The notes beneath the pieces were generated by a model. It did no database searches, was not told the origin of the DNA, and saw only the letters and a program-made list of their open reading frames with translations. A stretch of 13,220 bases of DNA from Acidimicrobiaceae bacterium (lineage in GTDB: Bacteria; Actinomycetota; Acidimicrobiia; Acidimicrobiales; Acidimicrobiaceae): the NCBI GenBank assembly GCA_013044365.1, contig JABEUP010000014.1, positions 1 through 13,220 on the forward strand, written 5' to 3'. Positions 6,718 through 13,220 of this stretch are shown here, piece after piece. The stretch's first letter is position 1. Each line of letters begins with the position of its first letter. Both the position numbers and the translations under genes were made by a program.

Positions 6718-8408
6718 TAGAAAAACTTTCCGGACGACAGTTGTTCAACAACCGGTCCAAGCGAGACGGCCGGGAAGAAGGTGAGAGCGCCGATAATTAG
6801 CACCACCCCGAGCAAAAGAAATACGAATATTGGCTTGTCGGTTCGAAATGTACCCAAGGAGGATGACACCACATTCTTTGCCGCGAGGGTGCCGGCCAAT
6901 CCAAGCGTTGGGATAATTATTGCAAACCTGCCAATGAGAAAACCAACTGTCTCGATAATGTTGTAGAAGGCGGTATTGGAGTTGATGCCCGCGAAAGCTG
7001 ATCCGTTATTGTTAGTTACAGAAGTAAAGGCATAGAGGATTTCGGAAAACCCATGCGGTCCTTTATTCAGAGGTCCTACGCGTCCCGCATGAACCGATAC
7101 CGCAATGGCAGTTAATATCAAAACCATAATTGGCATAACAAGCACACCGAGTGCGGCAAGTTTAACTTCTTTGGCCTGGATCTTTTTACCCAGATATTCG
7201 GGAGTTCTACCTACCATCAAGCCACCCAGGAAGACTGCGATAATTGCAAACAGCAACATTGTGTAAATACCGCTGCCGACTCCACCGGGGGATATTTCAC
7301 CAAGCATCATTCCGGTCATGGTGGCGAACCCACCCATGGGGTTGTAAGAATCATTGGCGGAGTTGACACTCCCGGTAGAGGTTTGAGTCGAGGCGATGTT
7401 GTAAAGGGCCGAGGAGGGAACTCCGAAGCGGACTTCTTTTCCCTCCATGTTGCCGACGGGTTGGTGGGTTACTCCTGCGGCTGTCACTGCAGGATTGGCC
7501 TGGTGTTCGGCACTGACGCCAATTGCGAGCCAGGCACCGAAAAGGATGGTCATTACCGCCAGAATCGCGACTCCCTCGCGAAGGCTTCCAACCATTTTCC
7601 CAAACGTGTAGGTGAGCGAAACGGGAATCGACAAAAGTAGGGCGATGGATAGGAAATTGGTAAGTCCAGTTGGATTCTCAAATGGATCGGCACCGTTGGC
7701 GTTGAAAAACCCGCCACCGTTGGTTCCGAGCTGTTTTATTGCCTCTTGAGATGCGACCGGGCCGCGGGGAATATTTTGGCTAATGCCATTTAACACATTG
7801 TGGATGTGCGCCGGTCCAGCCAGTGTCTCAAGCGCTCCCTGAGCCATGAAGATGACTGCAGCCACCGCCGATATTGGTAGAAGAATATATACAACTCCCC
7901 GGGTGAGATCTACCCAGAAGTTCCCGATGGTCCGAGACTCCTTGCGGGTGAAACCGCGAATTAACGCGACCGCGACTGCAATTCCGACGGAGGCACTGAC
8001 GAAGTTTTGCACAGTCAATGCGCCCATCTGGGAGAGGTAGGACATGGTTGTTTCGCCCGAATATGATTGCCAGTTTGTGTTGGTTGCAAAGGAAACCGCG
8101 GTGTTCCATGCCAGCGCCGGCGTCACATTTGGAAGGTGCTGGGGATTGAAAGGAAGATATCCCTGAGTTCTGAGGATGAGGTAGGTGATAAGAATCGCAA
8201 ATCCAGAAAAGATAATAAGTGCAGCGCTGTATCGCTGCCAGGACTGTTCTACCTCGGGATCGACTCCAATTATCCGATAAATTGGCCGCTCCAGAAAAGA
8301 TGCCCACTTTGTGCGGCCCTGATATACAGAAACCATATATTGGCCAAGGAATCGCCAGGATATCCCCAACACAATTACCAGAGCTACGATTGTCCATGTG
8401 AAATTCAT
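6717..8408 (-). CDS. kdpA: KdpA, K+-translocating subunit of the K+ pump
   Basis: Channel-like, potassium-selecting subunit of KdpFABC, related to Trk/Ktr/HKT transporters. Four pore/filter repeats are readable in the 563 aa (E. coli KdpA is about the same length): NTNWQSYSGET at about 110-120 with Q114, LGTNGGGFFNANGADPFENP at about 227-246, ATMTGMMLGEISPGGVGSG at about 362-380, and TSVTNNNGSAFAG at about 462-474. About ten hydrophobic segments alternate with these. I chose the ATG at 8408 because MNFTWTIVALVIV matches the family N terminus. A longer frame starting at 8519 would add 37 residues that lie in another frame over kdpF. The ATG overlaps the kdpF stop by one base, and its own stop overlaps the next ORF start. 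Confidence 0.97.
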   Translation of the reverse strand: MNFTWTIVALVIVLGISWRFLGQYMVSVYQGRTKWASFLERPIYRIIGVDPEVEQSWQRYSAALIIFSGFAILITYLILRTQGYLPFNPQHLPNVTPALAWNTAVSFATNTNWQSYSGETTMSYLSQMGALTVQNFVSASVGIAVAVALIRGFTRKESRTIGNFWVDLTRGVVYILLPISAVAAVIFMAQGALETLAGPAHIHNVLNGISQNIPRGPVASQEAIKQLGTNGGGFFNANGADPFENPTGLTNFLSIALLLSIPVSLTYTFGKMVGSLREGVAILAVMTILFGAWLAIGVSAEHQANPAVTAAGVTHQPVGNMEGKEVRFGVPSSALYNIASTQTSTGSVNSANDSYNPMGGFATMTGMMLGEISPGGVGSGIYTMLLFAIIAVFLGGLMVGRTPEYLGKKIQAKEVKLAALGVLVMPIMVLILTAIAVSVHAGRVGPLNKGPHGFSEILYAFTSVTNNNGSAFAGINSNTAFYNIIETVGFLIGRFAIIIPTLGLAGTLAAKNVVSSSLGTFRTDKPIFVFLLLGVVLIIGALTFFPAVSLGPVVEQLSSGKFF

Positions 8409-8497
8409 CAGAACCACTCGGCCTTGAATATTGCTAATCCCAGATAGACGAATACCGCGACAGATACAATTAGCAGCGCCAGATCTGGGATGCTCAT
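8408..8497 (-). CDS. kdpF: KdpF, small stabilising subunit of the K+ pump (29 aa)
   Basis: A 29-residue hydrophobic peptide immediately before kdpA, beginning MSIPDLALLIVSVAV and ending FKAEWF. Length, single membrane span, acidic-aromatic C-terminal end (compare the AEAF/PERF endings of known KdpF) and position all match KdpF, which stabilises the KdpABC complex in the membrane. The ATG has a good ribosome binding site (TGGAG, 5 bases upstream) and overlaps the stop of the preceding tiny ORF by four bases (ATGA). Its TGA overlaps the kdpA ATG by one base. Confidence 0.9.
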   Translation of the reverse strand: MSIPDLALLIVSVAVFVYLGLAIFKAEWF

Positions 8498-8577
8498 ATC
8501 CGCTCCAGGGCCCAAACAAGTCCCAGCATCGCCACTACGAATGTGACAACACCAATCACAACTAGAAAATCAGCCAT
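8494..8577 (-). CDS. 27-aa membrane peptide encoded before kdpF
   Basis: A tiny frame of 27 codons starting MADFLVVIGVVTFVVAML and ending GLVWALERI. It is one hydrophobic helix with a short charged end, and it overlaps the kdpF start by four bases (ATGA). That coupling, and the lack of stops or non-hydrophobic interruptions, argue that it is translated. From memory, other actinobacterial kdp operons carry a similar extra peptide ending in charged residues before kdpF, usually left unannotated or called hypothetical. No ribosome binding site precedes it. The upstream sequence instead holds two CCTCC motifs (8582-8595 region), the reverse of what is expected. A role as an extra small pump subunit, or as a leader peptide for kdpF, is inference. 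Confidence 0.6.
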   Translation of the reverse strand: MADFLVVIGVVTFVVAMLGLVWALERI

Positions 8578-8683
8578 AATTGGAGGTTATGGAGGAATAT
8601 GTTAACGAAAGGGCAATATTTGCCTCATCATCGTTAACAGAACATCAATAAACCCCAGAACGGCCACTTCCCGAATCAGATAC
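8578..8683 (-). promoter_or_regulatory. kdp structural-gene leader and probable KdpE target region
   Basis: This 106-bp gap between kdpE and the structural genes is the only sizeable non-coding stretch on the minus strand of the locus, so it is where a K+-responsive promoter for the pump would lie. I cannot identify convincing -35 and -10 boxes. It contains the inverted repeat described at 8601-8638 and, next to the start codon, two CCTCC motifs. No match to the T-rich E. coli KdpE site is apparent. Confidence 0.45.
8601..8638. repeat. nested inverted repeat in the kdp leader (candidate operator or hairpin)
   Basis: Perfect 8-base arms GTTAACGA (8601-8608) and TCGTTAAC (8631-8638) enclose a second perfect inverted repeat, GGCAA (8612-8616) and TTGCC (8620-8624). 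The outer arms are spaced about three helical turns centre to centre, compatible with a dimeric DNA-binding protein on one face of the helix. As RNA, the arms would form a stem with internal loops. No T-run follows, so it is not a standard terminator of kdpE. Confidence 0.6.
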
Positions 8684-9370
8684 CTATTCAGTTGTGTCGA
8701 GAAGCTGATATCCAATCCCAGGTCTTGTTTTGATTATTTTACCTTCTTGATCGCCAAGTTTTTTACGCAGCCGGTTGATATAAACGCGCAGGTAGTGCGT
8801 TTCCTCTCCGTATCCCCGTCCCCAAATCTCTCTAAGAATTTGATGATGAGTGAAGACTTTCCCGGAGTTTCTGGCGAGATACAAAAGGAGATTGAATTCC
8901 CTGGCGGTCAGCTCAACGGATGTACCGTTGTTGGATACAGTCCGTTTTTCAAGGTCAATAGAGACGGTGCCCACCGTTACCACTGTGGTCTGGTTGCGGG
9001 CTGAGCGTCCAATGGCGTGTCTTAGCGCAACCCGGATCCTAGCTTCGAGCTCCGCCATACCGAAAGGTTTGGTTAGGTAATCGTCGGCACCGGCATCGAG
9101 CGCCGCTACTTTTTGAGCTTCGTCTTCATCTGCCGAGAGGACCAGGATTGGTATTTCGCTCCAGGTTCTGATGTTTCTGCATAACTCAATTCCATTCAGA
9201 TCCGGAAGTCCCAAGTCGAGAATGATTAGGTCTGGTGAAATAAGCGCGGCTTGGGCGAAGCCGTCAGTAGCATTCCTGGACGTCGCTGTTTCATATCCTT
9301 TCGCTGAGAGTCCGATCTCGAGTGCTCTCAGAAGAAAGGAATCGTCATCAATTAGGAGTAGTTTGATCAT
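8684..9370 (-). CDS. kdpE: KdpE, OmpR-type response regulator
   Basis: DNA-binding response regulator expected to activate the kdp structural genes when phosphorylated by the KdpD kinase. The 228 aa match the usual KdpE length (225 in E. coli). The receiver domain, about 1-118, has acidic pocket residues D8-D10, phospho-acceptor D52 in LDLGLPD, S79 and K101 in LTKPF. The winged-helix domain, about 128-225, includes LTAREFNLLLYLARN and the recognition region YLRVYINRLRKKLG, ending RPGIGYQLLD. I chose the ATG at 9370 (MIKLLLIDDD); a start at 9388 would add six residues. The gene begins 23 bases before the end of the kinase gene, so the two are translationally coupled. Its structural-gene targets start 106 bases downstream. 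Confidence 0.95.
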   Translation of the reverse strand: MIKLLLIDDDSFLLRALEIGLSAKGYETATSRNATDGFAQAALISPDLIILDLGLPDLNGIELCRNIRTWSEIPILVLSADEDEAQKVAALDAGADDYLTKPFGMAELEARIRVALRHAIGRSARNQTTVVTVGTVSIDLEKRTVSNNGTSVELTAREFNLLLYLARNSGKVFTHHQILREIWGRGYGEETHYLRVYINRLRKKLGDQEGKIIKTRPGIGYQLLDTTE

Positions 9371-10862
9371 CCAGGTATCCGTTTCCATCTATTGGAACCA
9401 AGGGTAGGGAAAATCTGAAGCAGGCACCACCCGAGGGCGAGTCGCTGACTTCTAGTTGTTCTCCATGGGCAGTAACAAATGCTTTGGCAATAGCCAGTCC
9501 CAGTCCGGCGCGACCTCCATTGGGGTCTTTTTTGAACATTTCAAATATCTGTTCTCTTAATTCGGGGGGTACTCCAGGTCCATGGTCTGTTACCGAGACT
9601 ATCAATTCAGTGTCTGATGGCTCTATGCTGATCGTTATAGGTTCATTTTTCGGGGAATAACGTAGCGCGTTTTCCAACAGATTGGCGATTACCTGGGAAA
9701 TCAAGACATGGTCCGCTGAGACAAACAGTTCCCGGGCGCAATCCGGTTGAGCAATCTGAATCTGGGCGGATGAGTCCCTGATAGCCGCGATGCCCTCCTC
9801 GATCAACTCGGTGATCTCTACGGCAATTTTGTTTGGTGAGAGAACCCCAGCTTCAATCCGGGTCATGTCTAAAAGGTTTACTACCAGGCGGGTGAGGTGG
9901 TCAGTCTGGGTCGATATGGTGTCTAAGAGTTCCTGCTTCTGCAGGGCATCAAGAGTTTCCTTCGCGTCAGAAAGACCAGAGGCTGCCGCTTTTATTGATG
10001 CCAGTGGAGTCCTCAGGTCATGCGATACGCTGCCTAAGAGCGCTTTTCGCCAACGGTCCGTCTCCTCAAGCAGTTTGGTATGATTCACCTGCCGTTTTAA
10101 CTGCGCCTGTTCTATCGCAAGTGCTGCGTGGTTAGCAAAGGTGGAAAGTAATTGAATGTCAGGGGAGAGAGTTTTGGGACCGCTCATAGCCAGGAGTCCC
10201 AAAGGTTTACCGCCTGCAGTCAAGGCTAGAGAGAATAATGTCTGCCTGCCATCATCAGAGGTTCGATGGAGGGTAGCAGGGACTCCTTGATCGGGTATCA
10301 ACAGGCGCATCTCTTTAGAATTGAGAAGCCGCCCAGCCGATGCTCCAATTTCTAGTTTTTCAGTGCCGGGCAATAGGAGAACGACCGCATCAAACTGGAA
10401 GGTAGTTTGAACGGTTTCAGTTACGGTCTTGAGCAGCTCGTTGAGTTCCTTGTCTCCAATTAGCAACTGAGAAAGCTCAAATAACTGGCGGGTATATTTT
10501 TCCCTTTGAAGCGCTAGTGTCCGGGTGTCCTTGAGGTTAGATACCACGCGAGATACCAGTATCACTACGACTGCATATACTCCAAGCGCAATCCAGTTTT
10601 GCGTCCTTCCTACCGTGAGGGTGTAGTAAGGAGGAATGAATATAAAATCGTAAATAAGAAAGCCCAGAACAATACCTGTCAGGCCTACGCTAAAACCGCC
10701 TATGACAGTACCGAATATTACTGGCATTACAAGAACCAGAGCGGTCGTCGCGACGCTAATCTGATCGCGGAATATAAACATGACCGAAGAGACGACCAGG
10801 AATGAGACGACGGTCAGTGAAATTCCCTTTTTCTGTTCAGGCCATTGATATCTGCTACTCAC
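9348..10862 (-). CDS. kdpD: KdpD C-terminal half: DUF4118-GAF-histidine kinase
   Basis: Membrane histidine kinase equal to the C-terminal half of KdpD, lacking the KdpD/USP sensor domain. In 504 aa: a DUF4118-like block of four membrane segments (about 14-30, 36-55, 57-73, 88-106), a GAF-like domain (about 130-252), HisKA with SVSHDLRTPLASI and phospho-acceptor H281, and HATPase_c with N box NLLENALRYSP (about 394-404), G1 box DHGPGVPPE (426-434) and G2 box GRAGLGLAIAK (450-460). The GTG at 10862 has AGGA seven bases upstream. Together with the divergent 391-aa protein it totals 895 residues, almost exactly full-length KdpD (894 in E. coli). It overlaps kdpE by 23 bases. How the kinase senses signal without a covalent sensor half is unknown; docking of the partner is the simplest idea. 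Confidence 0.93.
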   Translation of the reverse strand: MSSRYQWPEQKKGISLTVVSFLVVSSVMFIFRDQISVATTALVLVMPVIFGTVIGGFSVGLTGIVLGFLIYDFIFIPPYYTLTVGRTQNWIALGVYAVVVILVSRVVSNLKDTRTLALQREKYTRQLFELSQLLIGDKELNELLKTVTETVQTTFQFDAVVLLLPGTEKLEIGASAGRLLNSKEMRLLIPDQGVPATLHRTSDDGRQTLFSLALTAGGKPLGLLAMSGPKTLSPDIQLLSTFANHAALAIEQAQLKRQVNHTKLLEETDRWRKALLGSVSHDLRTPLASIKAAASGLSDAKETLDALQKQELLDTISTQTDHLTRLVVNLLDMTRIEAGVLSPNKIAVEITELIEEGIAAIRDSSAQIQIAQPDCARELFVSADHVLISQVIANLLENALRYSPKNEPITISIEPSDTELIVSVTDHGPGVPPELREQIFEMFKKDPNGGRAGLGLAIAKAFVTAHGEQLEVSDSPSGGACFRFSLPLVPIDGNGYLDDQTTPN

Positions 10863-10936
10863 ACCAGCATCCTACTTTGATAGTGTGCAAACTGAGATGC
10901 GGCCAGGTGATTGGTTTGGGCTAGCGCTGGAGGTGC
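10863..10936. promoter_or_regulatory. 74-bp divergent promoter region between the two KdpD halves
   Basis: The starts of both kdpD halves face away from each other across this gap, so it must hold the signals for both unless a distant promoter is used. GGAGG at 10929-10933 serves the plus-strand gene, with only 3 bases of spacing. AGGA near 10870-10873 (read on the minus strand) serves the kinase gene. Neither strand shows a convincing -35/-10 pair; a TTGATA at 10877-10882 has no matching -10. The inference is positional. Confidence 0.4.
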
Positions 10937-12112
10937 GTGACGGAAACTAGTGATGCCGATGAGAGTTCGCTTTTGGTGGAACCCGCTGGAAAGTTTCGTA
11001 TCTATTTGGGTGCGGCCGCCGGGGTTGGCAAGACGGTGGCCATGCTCGACGAGGGTCTACGCCGACTGAACAGGGGTACCGACGTTGTAATTGGAATCGT
11101 TGAGACACACCATAGACCATTCACAGACAAAAAGGTGGAAGGTCTTGAAGTTGTCCATAGAAGACAGGTCAGTTACAGGGGTAGGGAGTTTGAGGAATTT
11201 GACTTGGACTTGGTTTTGGCACGTCGTCCGGAAGTAGTGCTTGTTGACGAATTGGCGCACACCAATATTCCCGGAAGTGGGCGTAACGCCAAACGCTGGC
11301 AGGATGTACTGGAGATCCTGGACGCCGGGATAAGTGTTATTACGACGGTCAATATTCAACATGTCGAATCCCTGGCGGATGCCGTCGAAACGATGACGGG
11401 AGCAAAAGTGCAGGAGAGGGTTCCGGACTGGGTCGTGAGAAGAGCAGATCAGATAGAACTTGTTGATTCGTCGCCAGAACAACTCAGACGCCGTCTACTT
11501 CATGGAAATATTTATCCGAGTGACAAGGTTAATACAGCTTTGACGCACTTCTTCCGTTACGAGAATCTTGCCGCTCTCCGCGAGCTTTCACTTAGATTCC
11601 TGGCGGACGAAACGGAGGAGGAGATGCTGCACTATCTGAGCCGTGTGAAATCACACGGGCAATGGGAGACGATGGAGAGGATCATGGTGGCCGTTACAGG
11701 AGTCACCGGATCGGACCAGGTTTTGCACAGGGCTGCGCGAATTGCTGCCCGTTCGAAATCAGAGCTTCGGGCTATCCACGTGGTTCAGGATGATAGATCC
11801 ACCCGGGCAATTGCCGAGAACCTTGAAACTCTAAAATTTGTCGCGGCTAGCCTCGGTGCACATTGGGTGGATTTACGGGGAGACGACGTTGCAGAGACGC
11901 TTCTCAATTATGCAAGAGACGAACGCATAACCCAAATCGTAATTGGATCCACTCTTCGGAGCAGATGGTCTGAGATGATTGGAGGTTCAATTCATAGAAA
12001 GCTGATGCGTGCGGCTGCAAAGTCGAGTATCGATGTTCACATTATTGCCAGGCGCAGTGGCAAATCAGATGGTAGTTTCGGAGAGGAAAACGACTATCTT
12101 GATACGACCTGA
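10937..12112 (+). CDS. KdpD N-terminal half: KdpD sensor and USP domain
   Basis: Stand-alone equivalent of the cytoplasmic N-terminal part of KdpD. In 391 aa: a KdpD ATP-binding domain (about 18-230) with Walker A GAAAGVGKT at 25-33, GIVETHHR at 53-60, Walker B VLVDELAHTN at 101-110 (D104, E105), KRWQD (119-123) and TTVNIQH (136-142). Next is a universal-stress-protein-like domain (about 246-372) with IGSTLRSRW at 336-344 and GGSIHRKL at 349-356. An acidic tail of about 18 residues ends it; there is no membrane segment or kinase core. In full-length KdpD this region tunes kinase/phosphatase balance, and in Staphylococcus the USP domain binds cyclic di-AMP; whether this one does is not shown by the sequence. 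The GTG at 10937 follows GGAGG. Truncated N-terminal KdpD proteins are known in some cyanobacteria, but here the kinase half is also present, divergently. Confidence 0.93.
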   Translation: MTETSDADESSLLVEPAGKFRIYLGAAAGVGKTVAMLDEGLRRLNRGTDVVIGIVETHHRPFTDKKVEGLEVVHRRQVSYRGREFEEFDLDLVLARRPEVVLVDELAHTNIPGSGRNAKRWQDVLEILDAGISVITTVNIQHVESLADAVETMTGAKVQERVPDWVVRRADQIELVDSSPEQLRRRLLHGNIYPSDKVNTALTHFFRYENLAALRELSLRFLADETEEEMLHYLSRVKSHGQWETMERIMVAVTGVTGSDQVLHRAARIAARSKSELRAIHVVQDDRSTRAIAENLETLKFVAASLGAHWVDLRGDDVAETLLNYARDERITQIVIGSTLRSRWSEMIGGSIHRKLMRAAAKSSIDVHIIARRSGKSDGSFGEENDYLDTT

Positions 12113-12137
12113 AGCAGGTCTGACCTTATAGGATAAT
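12106..12137 (+). terminator. hairpin overlapping the sensor-gene stop codon
   Basis: GACCTG (12106-12111) pairs perfectly with CAGGTC (12115-12120) over a three-base loop, and the stop codon lies inside the hairpin. A T-rich stretch (AATTTTTATTT) begins about 14 bases further on, too far for a classical intrinsic terminator. With the converging MFS gene only 27 bases away, this is the only place where transcripts from either side could be ended. Confidence 0.35.
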
Positions 12138-12139
12138 TT

Positions 12140-13220
12140 TTATTTGTTTGGTTGTGGAATTGGTCTCATAGAAACCCGATCCACAAGCCAAATCATGATT
12201 ATCAGGCCTCCCGAGGCGGCTCCGAGAACGCTAGTGGCAGCCCAGCCACCTTGTTGCCAGGCATAACCGGTTATTGCGGATCCGATTCCACCACCAACGA
12301 AGTACACCGACATATACGAGGAGTTAATTCTGGATCTCGCAGTAGGGTCGACTTTGTAGATGATGCTTTGATTAGTAATACTTACCGTTTGAAACGCGGC
12401 ATCAAGGACGACAATTCCTGTTGCCAGCAGCAACAGGTTCGGACCGTATAAATATATCCCCACAAAACCTATGACCATGAGGAACCCGCCCAGGCCGGTT
12501 GTAAGCTTTGCCTTTCCTTTATCGGCGGCAATGCCCGTTAATCGGGCGGCTAACGCGCCAGCCACGCCAAAGAGACCGAAGAAGCCGATAGTTCGCGGGG
12601 TGTAATGATATTGCGGGCCAGCGAGGTAAAACGATATAGAGGTCCAGAGAATTGTAAATCCGGCAAAACTCAGCATTCCGTAGATCGCACGTATTTGCAA
12701 TGTCCGATATTGAAGGAAAATACCGACTGTAGAGGAGAGTATCGAACGGATGTTATCATCCGGGTGTTTAGCCTCCACGTCTGGAAGCATTTTGACAAGA
12801 GTAAGCCCCATAATGGCCATTATTGCAGAGGCTATTAGAAATACTGCCGGCATCCCCAGTGCATCCGCGATGATGCCCGAAAAGGTTCTAGCTAGGAGTA
12901 TCCCAAGCAGCAGGCCACTCATAACTGTTCCGACGGTTTTTCCGGCTTTATGAGGAACTGAGAGATCCGCTGCAAGAGGTACGACTATCTGAGCTACGAC
13001 TGAGCTCAGCCCAATGAATAGGGACATTATCTCGAAGAAAGCCAGATTCCGAGCCACCGATATAAGTGCCAGGGCAGCTGATCCTGTAAATATTCCGGAA
13101 ATGATAAGTCGTTTACGCTTTACTAAGTCCCCTAAGGGCAAAAGAAACAAAAGACCAAGTACATATCCGATCTGTGAAGCCGTTATTACAAAGGAGACCT
13201 TGGCGCTTGACGTATGAAAA
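12140..13220 (-). CDS. major facilitator superfamily transporter (5' end outside window)
   Basis: Multi-pass membrane transporter of the MFS type, truncated by the right edge: the frame is open to the last codon, giving 359 visible residues. The visible N-terminal part (SFVITASQIGYVLGLLFLLP) is a membrane helix leading into the MFS motif A-like loop GDLVKRKRL between helices 2 and 3. About ten further hydrophobic segments follow, with a central charged loop (MLPDVEAKHPDDN) separating the two halves, as in the drug-efflux/sugar-efflux branches of the superfamily. A TTG at 13150 within this helix is not a credible start. The substrate cannot be told from sequence. It converges on the KdpD sensor gene and has no evident link to K+ uptake. 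Confidence 0.88.
   Translation of the reverse strand, partial: FHTSSAKVSFVITASQIGYVLGLLFLLPLGDLVKRKRLIISGIFTGSAALALISVARNLAFFEIMSLFIGLSSVVAQIVVPLAADLSVPHKAGKTVGTVMSGLLLGILLARTFSGIIADALGMPAVFLIASAIMAIMGLTLVKMLPDVEAKHPDDNIRSILSSTVGIFLQYRTLQIRAIYGMLSFAGFTILWTSISFYLAGPQYHYTPRTIGFFGLFGVAGALAARLTGIAADKGKAKLTTGLGGFLMVIGFVGIYLYGPNLLLLATGIVVLDAAFQTVSITNQSIIYKVDPTARSRINSSYMSVYFVGGGIGSAITGYAWQQGGWAATSVLGAASGGLIIMIWLVDRVSMRPIPQPNK

Noticed and set aside
6545..6760. 71-aa minus-strand frame across the kdpA end and the kdpA-kdpB gap
   Set aside because: It starts inside conserved kdpA and lacks the coupling signals; the 111-aa frame fits the operon borders better.
8409..8519. Longer kdpA start adding 37 residues
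   Set aside because: The extension is kdpF read in another frame; the family N terminus begins at the ATG at 8408.
8599..8637. Twelve-codon plus-strand frame with a GGAGG just before its ATG
   Set aside because: It is antisense to the kdp leader, short, leads into no gene, and most of it is the inverted repeat.
9348..12112. Similar last residues of the two KdpD halves (YLDTT and YLDDQTT)
   Set aside because: Only about 13 of 18 bases match over a very short tract, which is too little to claim a shared origin.
1..13220. Mobile elements, tRNA or attachment sites, CRISPR arrays
   Set aside because: No transposase, integrase, terminal repeats, regularly spaced repeats or cloverleaf sequences were seen in the non-coding gaps.

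Overview
The window is a potassium-uptake locus, most likely from an actinobacterium. It holds a complete high-affinity Kdp system with its regulators, flanked by a cyclic-di-GMP signalling protein, a SCO-type thioredoxin-fold protein and an MFS transporter. The actinobacterial assignment is inference. It rests on the small OB-fold protein coupled to kdpC, a family I associate with actinobacterial K+ transport loci, on many GTG starts, and on a second tiny membrane ORF before kdpF. Base composition looks close to 50% GC by eye, low for most actinobacteria. That would suit a lineage such as Acidimicrobiia, but I cannot prove it. I see no tRNA, rRNA, IS element, integrase or CRISPR array.

Layout. 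Left part, plus strand: a membrane-anchored GAF-PAS-GGDEF-EAL protein (21-2300), whose frame stays open to the window edge; a short gap with a possible small membrane ORF and an extended -10 promoter; and a SCO1/SenC-like protein (2497-3294). Centre, minus strand, read right to left: the kdpD C-terminal histidine-kinase half (10862-9348), kdpE (9370-8684), a 106-bp regulatory gap with an inverted repeat, a 27-aa membrane ORF, kdpF, kdpA, an unrecognised 111-aa ORF, kdpB, kdpC, and an OB-fold protein ending at 3446. Most of these genes overlap by 1-23 bases or nearly touch, so the two blocks either side of the 8578-8683 gap look like tightly coupled operons. Right part: the KdpD N-terminal sensor half lies on the plus strand (10937-12112), divergent from its kinase half. 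An MFS transporter (12140 to the right edge, minus strand, 5' end missing) converges on it.

How it works together. KdpF, KdpA, KdpB and KdpC form the ATP-driven K+ pump. The kinase half of KdpD should phosphorylate KdpE, which should switch on the structural genes. Ordinary KdpD is one protein of about 890 residues. Here two proteins of 391 and 504 residues split it exactly between the KdpD/USP sensor and the transmembrane/kinase part, so sensing and phosphorylation probably depend on assembly of two polypeptides made from opposite strands.

Main oddities: the split, divergent KdpD; a UAA stop five codons into kdpC, just before its membrane helix; the unrecognised 111-aa ORF placed between kdpA and kdpB by start/stop overlaps; a second tiny membrane ORF before kdpF; and a strong inverted repeat in the kdp leader.
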